From: Bacillus sp. EB106-08-02-XG196
GTDB lineage: Bacteria; Bacillota; Bacilli; Bacillales; Cytobacillaceae
Reading direction: 5' to 3'
Length of the DNA: 64,000 nucleotides
Assembly (NCBI RefSeq): GCF_013396335.1
Contig: NZ_JABWSY010000009.1
Location: 186,001-250,000, forward strand
Both the position numbers and the translations under genes were made by a program. The notes beneath the pieces were generated by a model. It had not been told where the DNA came from. It did no database searches and worked only from the letters and a program-made list of their open reading frames with translations. This document shows positions 16,296 through 25,577 of this stretch, one piece after another. The number at the start of each line of letters is the position of its first letter. The stretch's first letter is position 1.

Positions 16296-17813
16296 CTATT
16301 CATCTACATCCTTTTTCTGTTTCGCTTTTTTTGCAGAATATCGATCTTTATCTCCAGGCTGGTTTGTTACAGGACGGTAGGAAAGAAATTGACTCGGAAA
16401 TCGAAATATACTATACCCCAAATCCCTCAAGTTCAATGGATAGACTGGTGCAAGGTATGGCCTGCCTAATGTATCCAATTTCAAAAGGTGAATAATGAAA
16501 AAGCAAAATGCGACCATAATCCCAATCCCCCCCCAAAAGCCAGCCAATAAAATGATGGGAAAGCGAATAATCCTTATGGCAGTACCCATCAAATAACTAG
16601 GAGTTGTAAATGAGCCAAGAGCACTTAATGCGATAATAATTATCAAAATATTACTTGTAAATCCTGCTTCTACTGCCGCTTGCCCGATAACGATACCGCC
16701 TACGATACCCATCGTCTGACCGACCTTTGTTGGCAGCCTGGCTCCAGCCTCTCGTAATAATTCAATGACAAATTCAAGTAGAAGGGCTTCAAAGACGGGT
16801 GGAAAAGGTACATTTGACCTTGATTGACCTAATGACACAAGTAATGGTGATGGAATGACTTCATAATGATACGTCAATACCGCTACATAGGCAGGGGTTA
16901 AAAGTACAGATAAAAAGGTGGCCGTTAAGCGCAGAATTCGTAGGAAAAAACCCATATTCCAGCGCATATATACATCTTCCGTTGACTCAAAAAAAGTGAA
17001 AAAGGGTGTTGGACCATAAATGGCATCAGGACTTCGGTCCATTAAGACGGCAACTCTTCCAGACATTAACGCAAGCGTAATCCGATCTGGAAGCTCGGTT
17101 GTCATCAATTGCGGGAAAATAGACCAGCTGTTTCCTTCAATTAACTGACCAAGCACTGTGGTCCCTTGCACATGATCGATTTCTAATTGACTTACTCTTT
17201 GCCTGAATGTATTAATATTTTCTTCTTCTGCAATGCCCTTTATATAAACGAGTTTCGCACTCGTTTTTGACCTGGTTCCAATTTTCAAATCTTCCATACA
17301 TAAATCAGGATCTTTTATATTGTTCCTTATTATGTTGACATTCCCAAGAAGCGATTCGGTAAAAGCAATTTTCGGACCAAAAACAAGTGATTCCGTTTCT
17401 GCATGTGATAAACTTCTTTCAACCGTATTACTCAAATTGGCTAACAAACCGAATGGTTCGCCTTCCGAATAAATGTACGTTTTCCCTTCGATTAAAGCCT
17501 TAACAATTTCATTTAATTGATTAGCTCCTGATAAATCAGTTATCGGAAGAATTTGTGCGAGCTCCTCAACACTCCAGCCTACTTCTGTTTTCTCTTGAAT
17601 TGGCTTTAGAATGTAATCATCCACACCCGTTTTATCGATCAAGCTGCTGACAAAACAAATGACTATTTTTTTATCATTTCTTTTTAATGTTCGAAACAAT
17701 AAGTCTGAACAGGCAACGAGCTCTTTTTTTATTTGTTCCTTTAATTCATCAATCACAAGGCTATGTGCCTTTTCTCCTTCTGGCGTTTTTTTTCCGGACA
17801 TCCATTTAAACAT
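16296..17813 (-). CDS. Spore germination receptor A subunit (GerAA family)
   Basis: This 505-residue protein has a soluble N-terminal domain (residues 1-240), then about five membrane helices (240-460) and a short basic tail. Family motifs include VEGNSWSIFPQ-like LIEGNSWSIFPQLM, GRVAVLMDRSPDAIYGPTPF and PPVFEALLLEFVIELLREAGARLP. It assembles with the B and C subunits encoded next. The ATG at 17813 has AAAGGTG 6 bases upstream; the GTG at 17822 sits inside that site and is rejected. A sigma-G promoter is expected upstream but was not resolved. Confidence 0.94.
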   Translation of the reverse strand: MFKWMSGKKTPEGEKAHSLVIDELKEQIKKELVACSDLLFRTLKRNDKKIVICFVSSLIDKTGVDDYILKPIQEKTEVGWSVEELAQILPITDLSGANQLNEIVKALIEGKTYIYSEGEPFGLLANLSNTVERSLSHAETESLVFGPKIAFTESLLGNVNIIRNNIKDPDLCMEDLKIGTRSKTSAKLVYIKGIAEEENINTFRQRVSQLEIDHVQGTTVLGQLIEGNSWSIFPQLMTTELPDRITLALMSGRVAVLMDRSPDAIYGPTPFFTFFESTEDVYMRWNMGFFLRILRLTATFLSVLLTPAYVAVLTYHYEVIPSPLLVSLGQSRSNVPFPPVFEALLLEFVIELLREAGARLPTKVGQTMGIVGGIVIGQAAVEAGFTSNILIIIIALSALGSFTTPSYLMGTAIRIIRFPIILLAGFWGGIGIMVAFCFFIIHLLKLDTLGRPYLAPVYPLNLRDLGYSIFRFPSQFLSYRPVTNQPGDKDRYSAKKAKQKKDVDE

Positions 17814-17946
17814 TGGCAGCACCTTTGAAAAATCAATTTTTTATAGCTTTACCAAATATTCTAATTTTACCCAAAAACAACTCTGCAAAGTTAACGCAAT
17901 AGACACTATGCAATAAGGTTTATGGAAATATGAAGTTATGGTATCA

Positions 17947-17964
17947 TGAATGAGTATTCATTCA
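17947..17964. promoter_or_regulatory. FadR-type operator (TGAATGANTANTCATTCA)
   Basis: The sequence TGAATGAGTATTCATTCA is a perfect inverted repeat that matches the consensus for B. subtilis FadR (YsiA), the TetR-family repressor of fatty-acid degradation. It lies 45 bases upstream of the metallo-hydrolase start codon. Other TetR regulators use similar palindromes. Confidence 0.6.
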
Positions 17965-18008
17965 TTGAGACGGAATATTATGATAAATAAAAGTTGAGGT
18001 GATAATTG

Positions 18009-18896
18009 ATGAGAACAATTGGTCCAATTATGATTATTGAAGGAGCAAATCATAGTAAAGTTCCATTTTCAAGAAGCTTGTATATTAATAGTAAAGATAA
18101 GGTGTTTATTGATACCGGTGCAGACCCAGCAGAGCTGCTAGCATTAAATGAAGAATATGGAGTGGAATTGGTTGTCAACACCCATTACCATCCTGATCAT
18201 ACATTGCATAACCATTTGTTTCGAGATATAGAAAAATGGATAAATCCATTGGAGTTTGAAACCATTCAGTCAATCGAAGGAATTGCAAGAGGGAACGGAA
18301 TCTACCAGGAGTGGGGTCCTGGAGGTGTAGAAGCATTGCGAAAGCACATGCCAAAGGAATGGGTTCAAAACCTCGGTGAAATTTCCGGAACGTATCAATA
18401 CGATGAAGAATACAACTTTAGTGGTGTAAAGGTAAACTTTCTACATACACCTGGGCATACAAAAGGATATACTTCTCCCTATTTCACAGAACTTGGCGTT
18501 GTCTATGCTGGTGATTTCGATATGACTTCCTTTGGACCGTGGTACTTTGGCACCGATGGGGATATTGACGAATTTATTGCATCGAGTAAAGTACTATTAG
18601 AGTTGGATGCAGAAACCTACATCACCGGCCATCAAAAAGGAGTTTTCACAAGACAAGAATTTATAGAAGCTATGGGCATTTTTATTGGGATTATTGAACA
18701 ACGTGACGAAATAATTGAAAGGTATGTACTTCAGGGAATGAATTTCGAAGAGTTAACAAATATCGGTATCTTTTATCCGAAAAAAATGCTTGATGTGTTG
18801 ATTCTGAAGACGTGGGAACGGAGCGGGCTTCGCAAGCATTTGAAGCGACTTGGGTTTTCAGTTCATGGATCTGAAATACAGTTGGTCAACAAATAA
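18009..18896 (+). CDS. Metallo-beta-lactamase-fold hydrolase
   Basis: This 295-residue protein has the zinc motif THYHPDH (about residues 58-64), a later histidine in FLHTPGHTKGY (about 155), Asp in YAGDFD (about 177) and His in ITGHQKG (about 206), the full metal-ligand set of the glyoxalase-II-like fold. The substrate is unknown, possibly a thioester or lactone. The ATG at 18009 has GAGGTG 9 bases upstream; the TTG just before it is rejected. The FadR-type operator upstream suggests a link to fatty-acid or acyl-CoA metabolism. It is divergent from the germination operon. Confidence 0.85.
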   Translation: MRTIGPIMIIEGANHSKVPFSRSLYINSKDKVFIDTGADPAELLALNEEYGVELVVNTHYHPDHTLHNHLFRDIEKWINPLEFETIQSIEGIARGNGIYQEWGPGGVEALRKHMPKEWVQNLGEISGTYQYDEEYNFSGVKVNFLHTPGHTKGYTSPYFTELGVVYAGDFDMTSFGPWYFGTDGDIDEFIASSKVLLELDAETYITGHQKGVFTRQEFIEAMGIFIGIIEQRDEIIERYVLQGMNFEELTNIGIFYPKKMLDVLILKTWERSGLRKHLKRLGFSVHGSEIQLVNK

Positions 18897-18920
18897 GGAT
18901 GGTGCATAACTGCACCATCC
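18897..18920. terminator. Bidirectional terminator between metallo-hydrolase and DegV genes
   Basis: A perfect 10-bp stem GGATGGTGCA/TGCACCATCC with a TAAC loop lies between convergent genes. Confidence 0.8.
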
Positions 18921-18925
18921 TCGCT

Positions 18926-19768
18926 TTATTCGAAGTAATACATGATAGCAATTGTACCCGGTCCTGTATGGGTACTGATTGTTGGACCTGTGTAATCAAC
19001 AAAAATATCGTCGTAGCCTGTTAATTCTATGATAGAGTCTTTTAATTTTACAGCCAACTCGAGTGCTTCTGCATGAACAATGCCCACACGTTTGACAGTC
19101 TTTCCTTTTACATCCTCTGCAAATTGCTTGGCGAGCCATTTAACTACTTGTGAATGACTTCGGACCTTTGCTACCGGATTGTATTCGGCACCTTCTAATG
19201 AAGCGATTGGCTTAATATTAAGTAAGGAACCAATGAATGCCCTCCCTTTCCCAATCCGTCCGCCTTTCACCATATTCTCTAATGTATCTATCATAATATA
19301 TAGCTTCGAGTTTTGACGGACAGAATCGAGACGGCCGAGGATTTCCTCTAGACTTTTACCCTGCTTTGCCATTTCAGCAGCTTCTCGAACCTGAAACTGA
19401 AGGGCAATCGAAATGAACTCAGAGTCAACCACTGTTACCTTGGTCTTCGTCATTTGCGCAGCACTTTCAGCAGAACGAACCGTCCCGCTCATTTTACCTG
19501 TCATATGTATAGAAATCACTTCATAGCCTTCTTCCCCGAGTTTGTCATACACTTCAAGGAAGGTTCCAGCAGAAGGCTGCGAGCTTTTCGGTAAATCCTT
19601 TAAGCCTTTCATCGTTTCCATAAATTCAGCAGGTTGAATTTCTACACGGTCTAGATAGGTTTCTCCATTTATCGTTACGGATAAAGGCACAACCACAACA
19701 CCTAGTTGGTCAGCCTGTTCTATTGTCATATCCATCGTTGAATCCGTGACAATCTTAATCTTGCTCAT
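18926..19768 (-). CDS. DegV-family fatty-acid-binding protein
   Basis: This 280-residue protein of the DegV/FakB family binds a fatty acid and presents it to the kinase FakA. Blocks seen are KIVTDSTMDM at the N-terminus, SSQPS(A)GTF at about 61, SGT at about 91, and GRIGKGRAFIG at about 170. The C-terminal THTGPGTIAI motif contacts the head group. It is monocistronic. A second DegV paralogue lies at 50455-51303; the two share the SSQP and SGT landmarks but are diverged. Confidence 0.92.
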   Translation of the reverse strand: MSKIKIVTDSTMDMTIEQADQLGVVVVPLSVTINGETYLDRVEIQPAEFMETMKGLKDLPKSSQPSAGTFLEVYDKLGEEGYEVISIHMTGKMSGTVRSAESAAQMTKTKVTVVDSEFISIALQFQVREAAEMAKQGKSLEEILGRLDSVRQNSKLYIMIDTLENMVKGGRIGKGRAFIGSLLNIKPIASLEGAEYNPVAKVRSHSQVVKWLAKQFAEDVKGKTVKRVGIVHAEALELAVKLKDSIIELTGYDDIFVDYTGPTISTHTGPGTIAIMYYFE

Positions 19769-19868
19769 TTACTCACATCCCTAGAATTACTCCATTGTAT
19801 TATACATGTTCCCTATTCTATATGATATAAATCCACCTATTTTCATGAAAAAAATGTGAAAAATAAAA

Positions 19869-19890
19869 GAACACCGGATATCCGATGTTC
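19869..19890 (-). terminator. Terminator of the YpmT-like gene
   Basis: GAACACCGGA pairs with TCCGATGTTC with one mismatch, followed leftwards by TTTTATTTTTC. Confidence 0.65.
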
Positions 19891-19898
19891 GAAAGGTA

Positions 19899-20150
19899 TT
19901 AAGCGTTATTCTTTAATTCTTCTACTTTAAACAGTGCTTCATAATCAGGCCATTTCATTACCTTTTTCAAATACTCTTTAAACGAATAGCATTTTTTCGG
20001 TTTCTTTTCCTGATAAAGCGACGTAATAAAATTTTGTAAACGGACTTGGATCATAAATTTATAAGTGCTACCTTCCTCCAATACAGGAATATCCATGACT
20101 TTAACCTTCTGTCCAACAACATTTTTGAACTCTAGGCTTTTGAATAACAA
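19899..20150 (-). CDS. DUF2535-family (YpmT-like) small protein
   Basis: This 83-residue protein reads (M)LFKSLEFKNVVGQKVKV, followed by a Lys-rich segment and MKWPDYEALFKV. It resembles DUF2535/YpmT of Bacillus as I remember the family; that assignment is tentative. The TTG at 20150 is chosen because GAGG lies 9 bases before it and the family begins at this point; an upstream ATG at 20192 has no ribosome site. Its function is unknown. It stands alone between the DegV gene and the hydrogenase cluster. Confidence 0.6.
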   Translation of the reverse strand: MLFKSLEFKNVVGQKVKVMDIPVLEEGSTYKFMIQVRLQNFITSLYQEKKPKKCYSFKEYLKKVMKWPDYEALFKVEELKNNA

Positions 20151-20295
20151 AATATCAATCCTCTTTTTCACCCGTTTGTATATATTATACACCTAAGAGC
20201 GCTCGAAATGTGTCTAAATCTGCTTGGATTAAAAAATATTTAGAAACATTTATTAAAGAAAACTTTATGGGGAATAGAAAAAACAAAAATAATTA

Positions 20296-20322
20296 CCCCC
20301 ATTCGTTTTATTAAATGAGGGC
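20296..20322 (-). terminator. Terminator after hypE, end of the hydrogenase operon
   Basis: An imperfect stem CCCCATT/AATGAGGG is followed leftwards by TAATTATTTTTGTTTTTTC, immediately after the hypE stop codon. Confidence 0.6.
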
Positions 20323-20329
20323 ATTTTTT

Positions 20330-21334
20330 TTAGCATATTCTCGGAAACATCGTTCCTGTTAATCTATTCAACAATCTCTTTGATCCAAGTGGTGTTTCTA
20401 ATAGTAATTGTCCTTTCTGTTTTCCTATAATAGAACCAATAACTACTGCATCGTGCCCTTCAAAGAAATCTCGTAAAATATCTAACACTTTATCTTTTTC
20501 CTTAGCGGATACAATGATTATCGCTTTTCCTTCATTTGCAAGGTAAAGTGGATCAAAGCCTAATATATCACATGCCCCGTTTACTTCTTCTCTAACAGGT
20601 AAATCAACTTCATTGATTTTCATCGTTAAATGAAAATCCTCTGCGATTTCTACAAGAGTTGTTGCTAATCCGCCTCTTGTAGGATCACGCATGATTCGGA
20701 CTCCGCTTGTCTGTTGGAGAACTTCAGCTAACATTCTATTAAGTGAAGCACAATCACTATTAATCGGTACAGTTATTCCTAATTCGCCCCTGGCAGCTAG
20801 GACGGCAATACCGTGATCACCGATTGTACCAGATACAATTATTGCATCCCCTTCTTCAAATTCAAGACTGCAGCCAATACCTGGTTCATAAATACCTATA
20901 CCGGTTGTGTTGATATAAACACCATCTGCACTTCCACGTTCGACTACTTTTGTATCTCCTGCTACAATCGCCACACCTGTTTTTCTCGCTTCATTTGCCA
21001 TATCGGTGACAATTTTCTTTAAGTCCGAAATAGGAAAGCCTTCTTCGATCACAAACCCGCAGGTAAGAAAGGATGGCTTTGCTCCACTAACCGCAAGGTC
21101 GTTGACTGTTCCTGCAACAGCTAACTTTCCAATCGATCCACCTGGAAAAAAGATTGGCTTTATAACGAACGAGTCTGTTGAGACAGCAATTTGCTTGGAA
21201 GTTAGTGTTATTTCTGCAGCATCAAACATCGCTGCTTTTCCTTCGCCAAATGCCTCAACAAATAAATCACGAATTAACAAGTGGCTTAGTTCACCACCAT
21301 CACCATGTGCTAGACTGATATATTTTTCCATCAT
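20330..21334 (-). CDS. hypE: Hydrogenase maturation protein HypE
   Basis: This 334-residue AIR-synthase-like protein dehydrates the carbamoyl group placed on its C-terminal Cys to a thiocyanate, the source of the CN ligands of the NiFe site. The essential C-terminus ends PRIC. ATP-binding motifs include AHGDGGELSHLLI, AVSTDSFVIKPIFFPGG and RDPTRGGLATTL. The start is ATGATG at 21334, overlapping the hypD stop, with GGGAGAG just upstream; longer versions reading into hypD are rejected. It is the last gene of the hydrogenase operon. Confidence 0.97.
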   Translation of the reverse strand: MMEKYISLAHGDGGELSHLLIRDLFVEAFGEGKAAMFDAAEITLTSKQIAVSTDSFVIKPIFFPGGSIGKLAVAGTVNDLAVSGAKPSFLTCGFVIEEGFPISDLKKIVTDMANEARKTGVAIVAGDTKVVERGSADGVYINTTGIGIYEPGIGCSLEFEEGDAIIVSGTIGDHGIAVLAARGELGITVPINSDCASLNRMLAEVLQQTSGVRIMRDPTRGGLATTLVEIAEDFHLTMKINEVDLPVREEVNGACDILGFDPLYLANEGKAIIIVSAKEKDKVLDILRDFFEGHDAVVIGSIIGKQKGQLLLETPLGSKRLLNRLTGTMFPRIC

Positions 21335-22443
21335 AAACTCTCCCTCATGTATTGATAGTGTGCGGCACAGCTTCCTTCTGCAGAAACCATACATGGTCCG
21401 ATTGGGTTCATTGGGTGGCAAGCTTTACTGAATAATGAACATTCAGATGGTGAGATTAGTCCTCTGATCACCTCGCCGCAGCGGCATTTTGTTTTTCGCG
21501 GTTCTCCTACATTCACCGCGAATCGTTTCTTCGCATTGTATTGGTCATACTCTGCTTTTAAATCTAAGCCGCTGTTCGGAATGACCCCGATTCCCCTCCA
21601 TGCTTCATTGCATTCTGTTAAGTATTTTTCAAACCATTGATGGATTACTTGATTACCAGTTTTCGTAACTATTGCTGGATGATTGTTTATGATGGCAACT
21701 TGATCCTTTATTCCCAAATCAATTGCTTTATAGATTCCAGATAGTAATTCTGCTGTCTCAAATCCGGTAATGACACCGGAAATATTGTATTTATCGACTA
21801 AGTATTGATAGGATTCTTTCCCTAATACGATGGACACATGTCCAGGTAATAAGAAGCCGTCCAAATTCACTTCACCAGCATCTAGTAAGTAGCGCAATAC
21901 TGGTTCCACTAGCTTCGTTGTCATCCAAATTGAAAAGTTGTTAACGCCACGTTTTTCAGCCTCTCCCACCATCAAGGTTAGGATAGGAATGGTAGTTTCA
22001 AAGCCTACTCCAAGAAAAATAACCTCTTTGTCAGGGTTTTCTTCCGCAATCTTTACTGCATCTACTGGAGAGTAAAGAACTCGTATATCTTTGCCAGCAA
22101 TCTTTGAGTCTAGCAGTGTTTTGTTAGAACCAGGTACACGCATCATGTCGCCAAACGTACAGATAATCCGGTTATCACCTTCTGCAAGGGCAATCATCGC
22201 GTCAATCGAACGTTGATCGGTTACACACACAGGACATCCCGGTCCAGAAATTAAGTTAACATCGTCCTTCAAGCATTGCTTCACACCTGTTCTCGCTAGT
22301 GCCATCGTATGCGATCCGCACACCTCCATGAAGGCAGGCTTGCGGCCGAATTTTTGCTGAAACACCTTTGCTTTTTCAATTACGGCTTCTACCAATGGTT
22401 TACAGATTTCTGGGTTATTTGACTGCTTCAGAATTTCGAGCAT
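21331..22443 (-). CDS. hypD: Hydrogenase maturation protein HypD
   Basis: This 370-residue iron-sulfur scaffold protein assembles the Fe(CN)2CO unit with HypC. Conserved blocks are FMEVCGSHTMALARTG (Cys near residue 42), GPGCPVCVT (about 68-76) and FGDMMRVPGS (about 97). The C-terminal Cys set for a 4Fe-4S cluster is in CRCGEVIRG, ECSLF, ACHP and PCMVSAEG. It overlaps hypC by 29 bases, with GGAGG about 10 bases before the ATG. The full motif set indicates an active protein. Confidence 0.97.
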   Translation of the reverse strand: MLEILKQSNNPEICKPLVEAVIEKAKVFQQKFGRKPAFMEVCGSHTMALARTGVKQCLKDDVNLISGPGCPVCVTDQRSIDAMIALAEGDNRIICTFGDMMRVPGSNKTLLDSKIAGKDIRVLYSPVDAVKIAEENPDKEVIFLGVGFETTIPILTLMVGEAEKRGVNNFSIWMTTKLVEPVLRYLLDAGEVNLDGFLLPGHVSIVLGKESYQYLVDKYNISGVITGFETAELLSGIYKAIDLGIKDQVAIINNHPAIVTKTGNQVIHQWFEKYLTECNEAWRGIGVIPNSGLDLKAEYDQYNAKKRFAVNVGEPRKTKCRCGEVIRGLISPSECSLFSKACHPMNPIGPCMVSAEGSCAAHYQYMRESL

Positions 22444-22651
22444 GAATTAGCTTCCTCCATTCCTCCAAACTTTGTCTTGCATAGGTTTCATCGACAATAC
22501 TCATTGCCTGACCAGCATGAACGATCACATAATCCCCAAGCTCTACCTCGGGGATAAAGATTGTCCCCACTGTAGTCTGTGATCCCATTACATCAACTAC
22601 TGCACTATATTCCATCTTTTCGATTACTTTAGCTGGTACTCCAACACACAT
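22415..22651 (-). CDS. hypC: Hydrogenase maturation chaperone HypC
   Basis: This 78-residue small beta-barrel chaperone starts MCVGVPAKV; the Cys2 left after Met removal binds the iron unit and the large-subunit precursor. The block GDYVIVHAGQAMSIVDE is typical of HypC/HupF. The ATG has AAAAGGAG about 8 bases before it and overlaps the end of hypF by 28 bases. Confidence 0.95.
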   Translation of the reverse strand: MCVGVPAKVIEKMEYSAVVDVMGSQTTVGTIFIPEVELGDYVIVHAGQAMSIVDETYARQSLEEWRKLIHARNSEAVK

Positions 22652-24933
22652 TCGTTAGCACTCCTTTTTGCAGCGGCAACAACTAATTGCCCGTAGGATA
22701 ATCCTCCATCATTACAAGGAACCTTTTCCGAAAAATAAACGTTAAACTCTCTTTCTCTTAGTTCTGTATTTAGTCTTTTCCGCAAATAACGGTTATGAAT
22801 ACTGCCTCCTGATAAAACAACATTGTGATTTGCAGCAGGCATTCTACTTAACAATTTTTCCATTGCAGCAACAATCGCTTGGACTACAGTTTCATGGAAT
22901 TTCCCACTTATTAGAGTTACATTAACCCCCGCTAATACATCCAGGGCTATTACTTCGATCATTCTCGAAAAATCAATGGTGAGAATTTCTTTTTCAAGCA
23001 AATCATAAGGATAAGGTTCATAAACAACCCTTTCATCAGCCAGTTCAGCTAATTTAATCGCTGCTTCCCCATCATAGCTTGATACCTTCGTAACTCCGCA
23101 CAGTGCACTCACTGCATCAAATAGTCTTCCGCATGTACCTGCTTGGACGGTGTTAATATTTTTTTTAATCATGATTTTTAATATATCAATCTCAGAAACT
23201 TTCTCTGAAAAAATAATCTTTGCAAGTTGTTCTCCTTTTTCACCAAGAAGCGAAATCAGCATTGCCACTGCATTCCTCCATGGTTCACGAATACACTTTT
23301 CACTTCCTGGCAGCGGCGTATAGTGTAAATGAGCAATGCGTTCAAATTCAACAGTGTCACCATAGAAAATTTCAAACCCCCAGATGTTTTCATCAAGACC
23401 ATAACCAGTGCCATCTAAAATGATCCCAAATGCTTTTCCTTCTATATGATGCTCTTCCAGAACGGTTGCCATATGTGCATGGTGATGCTGGACCTCAATA
23501 ACCTCTTCAAACGCATATTCTTTTACTAATCTCTGAACTTGGTAGTCAGGGTGGGCGTCGATGACAGCCACAGACTTCGGGGTATCTATCCATTTTAAAA
23601 GATGTTCCAATTCCTGTTGATAGTGTTGAATGGTCTCTACATTTTCTAAATCACCTATATGTGGACCAACAAATATCTGCTCATTCCGTCCGATGGTAAA
23701 TGTCGTCTTTTGCTGACCTCCAAACGCTACAATTCCCGATACATCGACAGTTGTCGAAAAAGGGTCGGGAACGTATCCCCGTGATCGCCGTAAGAAATCA
23801 ACCTTTCCGTCATTGATTTGGACAACGGAGTCATCTACTGGGTGGAGAATCTCACGATTATGGATCAGATAGTATTCAGCAATTCCCGCTAAATATTGAT
23901 ACGCTTCTTCGTTCTTATAAAGAATAGGCATTCCCGAAGGATTCGCACTTGTCATCACAAGGCAATCCAGCTCAGGATCTACAAACAATAAATGGTGCAA
24001 TGGTGAGTACGGAAGCATGACACCAATTGTCCCCGTCGCAGGTGCTACACCTTCTGCTAGTTGGTACTGTTTATTTTTCTTTACTACTAAAATTGGTGAT
24101 TCGGGACTGGTCAGTACTTCCCTTTCATCTTTACTAATCACCGCAAATCCCCTTGCTGCCGATAGTGATGAAGCCATAACAGCTAGCGGTCGATTAGGTC
24201 TTTTCTTTCGACTTCTTAGTGCCATTACTGCTTCTTGATTCCTTGCATCGCAAGCAAGGTGATAACCGCCAATGCCTTTGATGGCAACAATATTCCCTGC
24301 TTTTAATAGAGAGATAGTTTCCATAATGTGATTATCTGAATCTTTTTCCATTCCATCTTTATCAAGCAGCCACACCTTTGGTCCGCATTCCGGACAGGCA
24401 ATCGGCTGTGCATGATGGCGGCGGTTTGTCGGGTCCTCATATTCTCTCTTGCAATCCTCACACATCGGAAAGGATTTCATTGAAGTATAGGGGCGATCAT
24501 AGGGTAATTCTTCAATAATCGTGTAGCGCGGCCCACACTGGGTACAGTTGATAAACGGATATTGATAACGGAAATCTTCTGGGTCATTCATCTCGTTTAT
24601 ACAATCCTCACAAATGGCGGAATCAATCGGAATAACGAGCATCGAGGTTCCGCTACGCTCGCTTGGAATAATAGTAAAGTCGTTGAAACCCTGTACTTCT
24701 GTCTCTACTACTTCAATTTCATTAATTTTTGATAGTCTTGGAGCTTTATTTTTTAAGTCAGATTGAAAGTGTTGTATTGCTACTGACTCACCTTCAAGAT
24801 GAATTTTGACGCCGTCCATATTATTTTGTACAGTTCCATTCAATAGGTAGGTATCGGCAAGTTGAAAGACAAACGGTCGGAATCCAACCCCTTGTACCCT
24901 TCCTCTCACGGCAACTTTTACGGCCGTACGCAT
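22624..24933 (-). CDS. hypF: Carbamoyltransferase HypF
   Basis: This 769-residue multidomain protein makes the carbamoyl group for the CN ligands and hands it to HypE. Domains in order: acylphosphatase-like (VRGRVQGVGFRPFVFQLA, residues 8-25), two zinc fingers (CEDCINEM ... CTQCGP and CEDCKREYED ... CPECGP, about 110-185), a YrdC-like domain (about 200-380, with IVAIKGIGGYHLACDA), and a C-terminal Kae1-like domain with HHHAHMATVLEEH and GIILDGTGYG. All expected motifs are intact. It overlaps hypB at its start and hypC at its end. Confidence 0.97.
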   Translation of the reverse strand: MRTAVKVAVRGRVQGVGFRPFVFQLADTYLLNGTVQNNMDGVKIHLEGESVAIQHFQSDLKNKAPRLSKINEIEVVETEVQGFNDFTIIPSERSGTSMLVIPIDSAICEDCINEMNDPEDFRYQYPFINCTQCGPRYTIIEELPYDRPYTSMKSFPMCEDCKREYEDPTNRRHHAQPIACPECGPKVWLLDKDGMEKDSDNHIMETISLLKAGNIVAIKGIGGYHLACDARNQEAVMALRSRKKRPNRPLAVMASSLSAARGFAVISKDEREVLTSPESPILVVKKNKQYQLAEGVAPATGTIGVMLPYSPLHHLLFVDPELDCLVMTSANPSGMPILYKNEEAYQYLAGIAEYYLIHNREILHPVDDSVVQINDGKVDFLRRSRGYVPDPFSTTVDVSGIVAFGGQQKTTFTIGRNEQIFVGPHIGDLENVETIQHYQQELEHLLKWIDTPKSVAVIDAHPDYQVQRLVKEYAFEEVIEVQHHHAHMATVLEEHHIEGKAFGIILDGTGYGLDENIWGFEIFYGDTVEFERIAHLHYTPLPGSEKCIREPWRNAVAMLISLLGEKGEQLAKIIFSEKVSEIDILKIMIKKNINTVQAGTCGRLFDAVSALCGVTKVSSYDGEAAIKLAELADERVVYEPYPYDLLEKEILTIDFSRMIEVIALDVLAGVNVTLISGKFHETVVQAIVAAMEKLLSRMPAANHNVVLSGGSIHNRYLRKRLNTELREREFNVYFSEKVPCNDGGLSYGQLVVAAAKRSANECVLEYQLK

Positions 24934-25577
24934 CGCTCATATGCTCCTTCAATCCATGAGAACCATTCATGCAGCCCTTCCTTTGTTCGTGCAGACAGAG
25001 GAAGTAAAGAAGAATTTGGATTGATTTCTGATAGATCTCTCCGCGCTTCTTCCACACTGAAATCTAAGTAAGGTAGTAAATCGATTTTATTTAATAGAAC
25101 TAGTTCGGTACGCATAAACATCTGTGGATATTTAGGGATTTTATCATTACCCTCTGGCACGCTTAGAACAGCGACTTTATGCTGTTGTCCAAGGTCGTAG
25201 CCGGAAGGGCAGACAAGATTACCGACATTTTCAATGAAAAGAATATCTACTTCATCGAGATCAAATTCACTTAGTGCAGCGGCTACCATTCTCGCATCAA
25301 GATGACAGCCTCCGTGGGTATTGATTTGAACGGCTTTGGCACCCATTGCCCGTATCCGATCAGCATCCCTCTCCGTTGCTAGGTCACCCTCAATGACCGC
25401 AATCTTATACTTTCCAGACAGCTCGCGGACGGTTTCCTCAAGCAGTGTCGTTTTACCCGCACCAGGAGAACTCATTAAATTAATTACCAAGGTTTTTGTA
25501 TTTGTGAACAGCTCTCGATTAAATTCTGCTGCCTTATTGTTGTTCGTTAATACATCTGTTCTTAGTGCTACCTTCAT
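24918..25577 (-). CDS. hypB: Nickel-insertion GTPase HypB
   Basis: This 219-residue GTPase drives nickel insertion into the large subunit. Walker A is MSSPGAGKTTLLEET (about residues 35-50) and the nucleotide-specificity motif is LNKIDLLPY. The inter-subunit metal site is GGCHLDARM (about residues 89-97). The His-rich nickel-storage stretch of some HypB proteins is absent, so nickel storage is not expected. The start overlaps the hypA stop (ATGA). Confidence 0.96.
   Translation of the reverse strand: MKVALRTDVLTNNNKAAEFNRELFTNTKTLVINLMSSPGAGKTTLLEETVRELSGKYKIAVIEGDLATERDADRIRAMGAKAVQINTHGGCHLDARMVAAALSEFDLDEVDILFIENVGNLVCPSGYDLGQQHKVAVLSVPEGNDKIPKYPQMFMRTELVLLNKIDLLPYLDFSVEEARRDLSEINPNSSLLPLSARTKEGLHEWFSWIEGAYERCVRP

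Noticed and set aside
17823..17946. Sigma-G promoter of the germination operon
   Set aside because: Several A/T-rich CATA-like elements occur, but none has a matching -35 at the right distance.
24918..25577. His-rich nickel-storage domain in HypB
   Set aside because: Only single histidines are present near the N-terminus, with no poly-His stretch.
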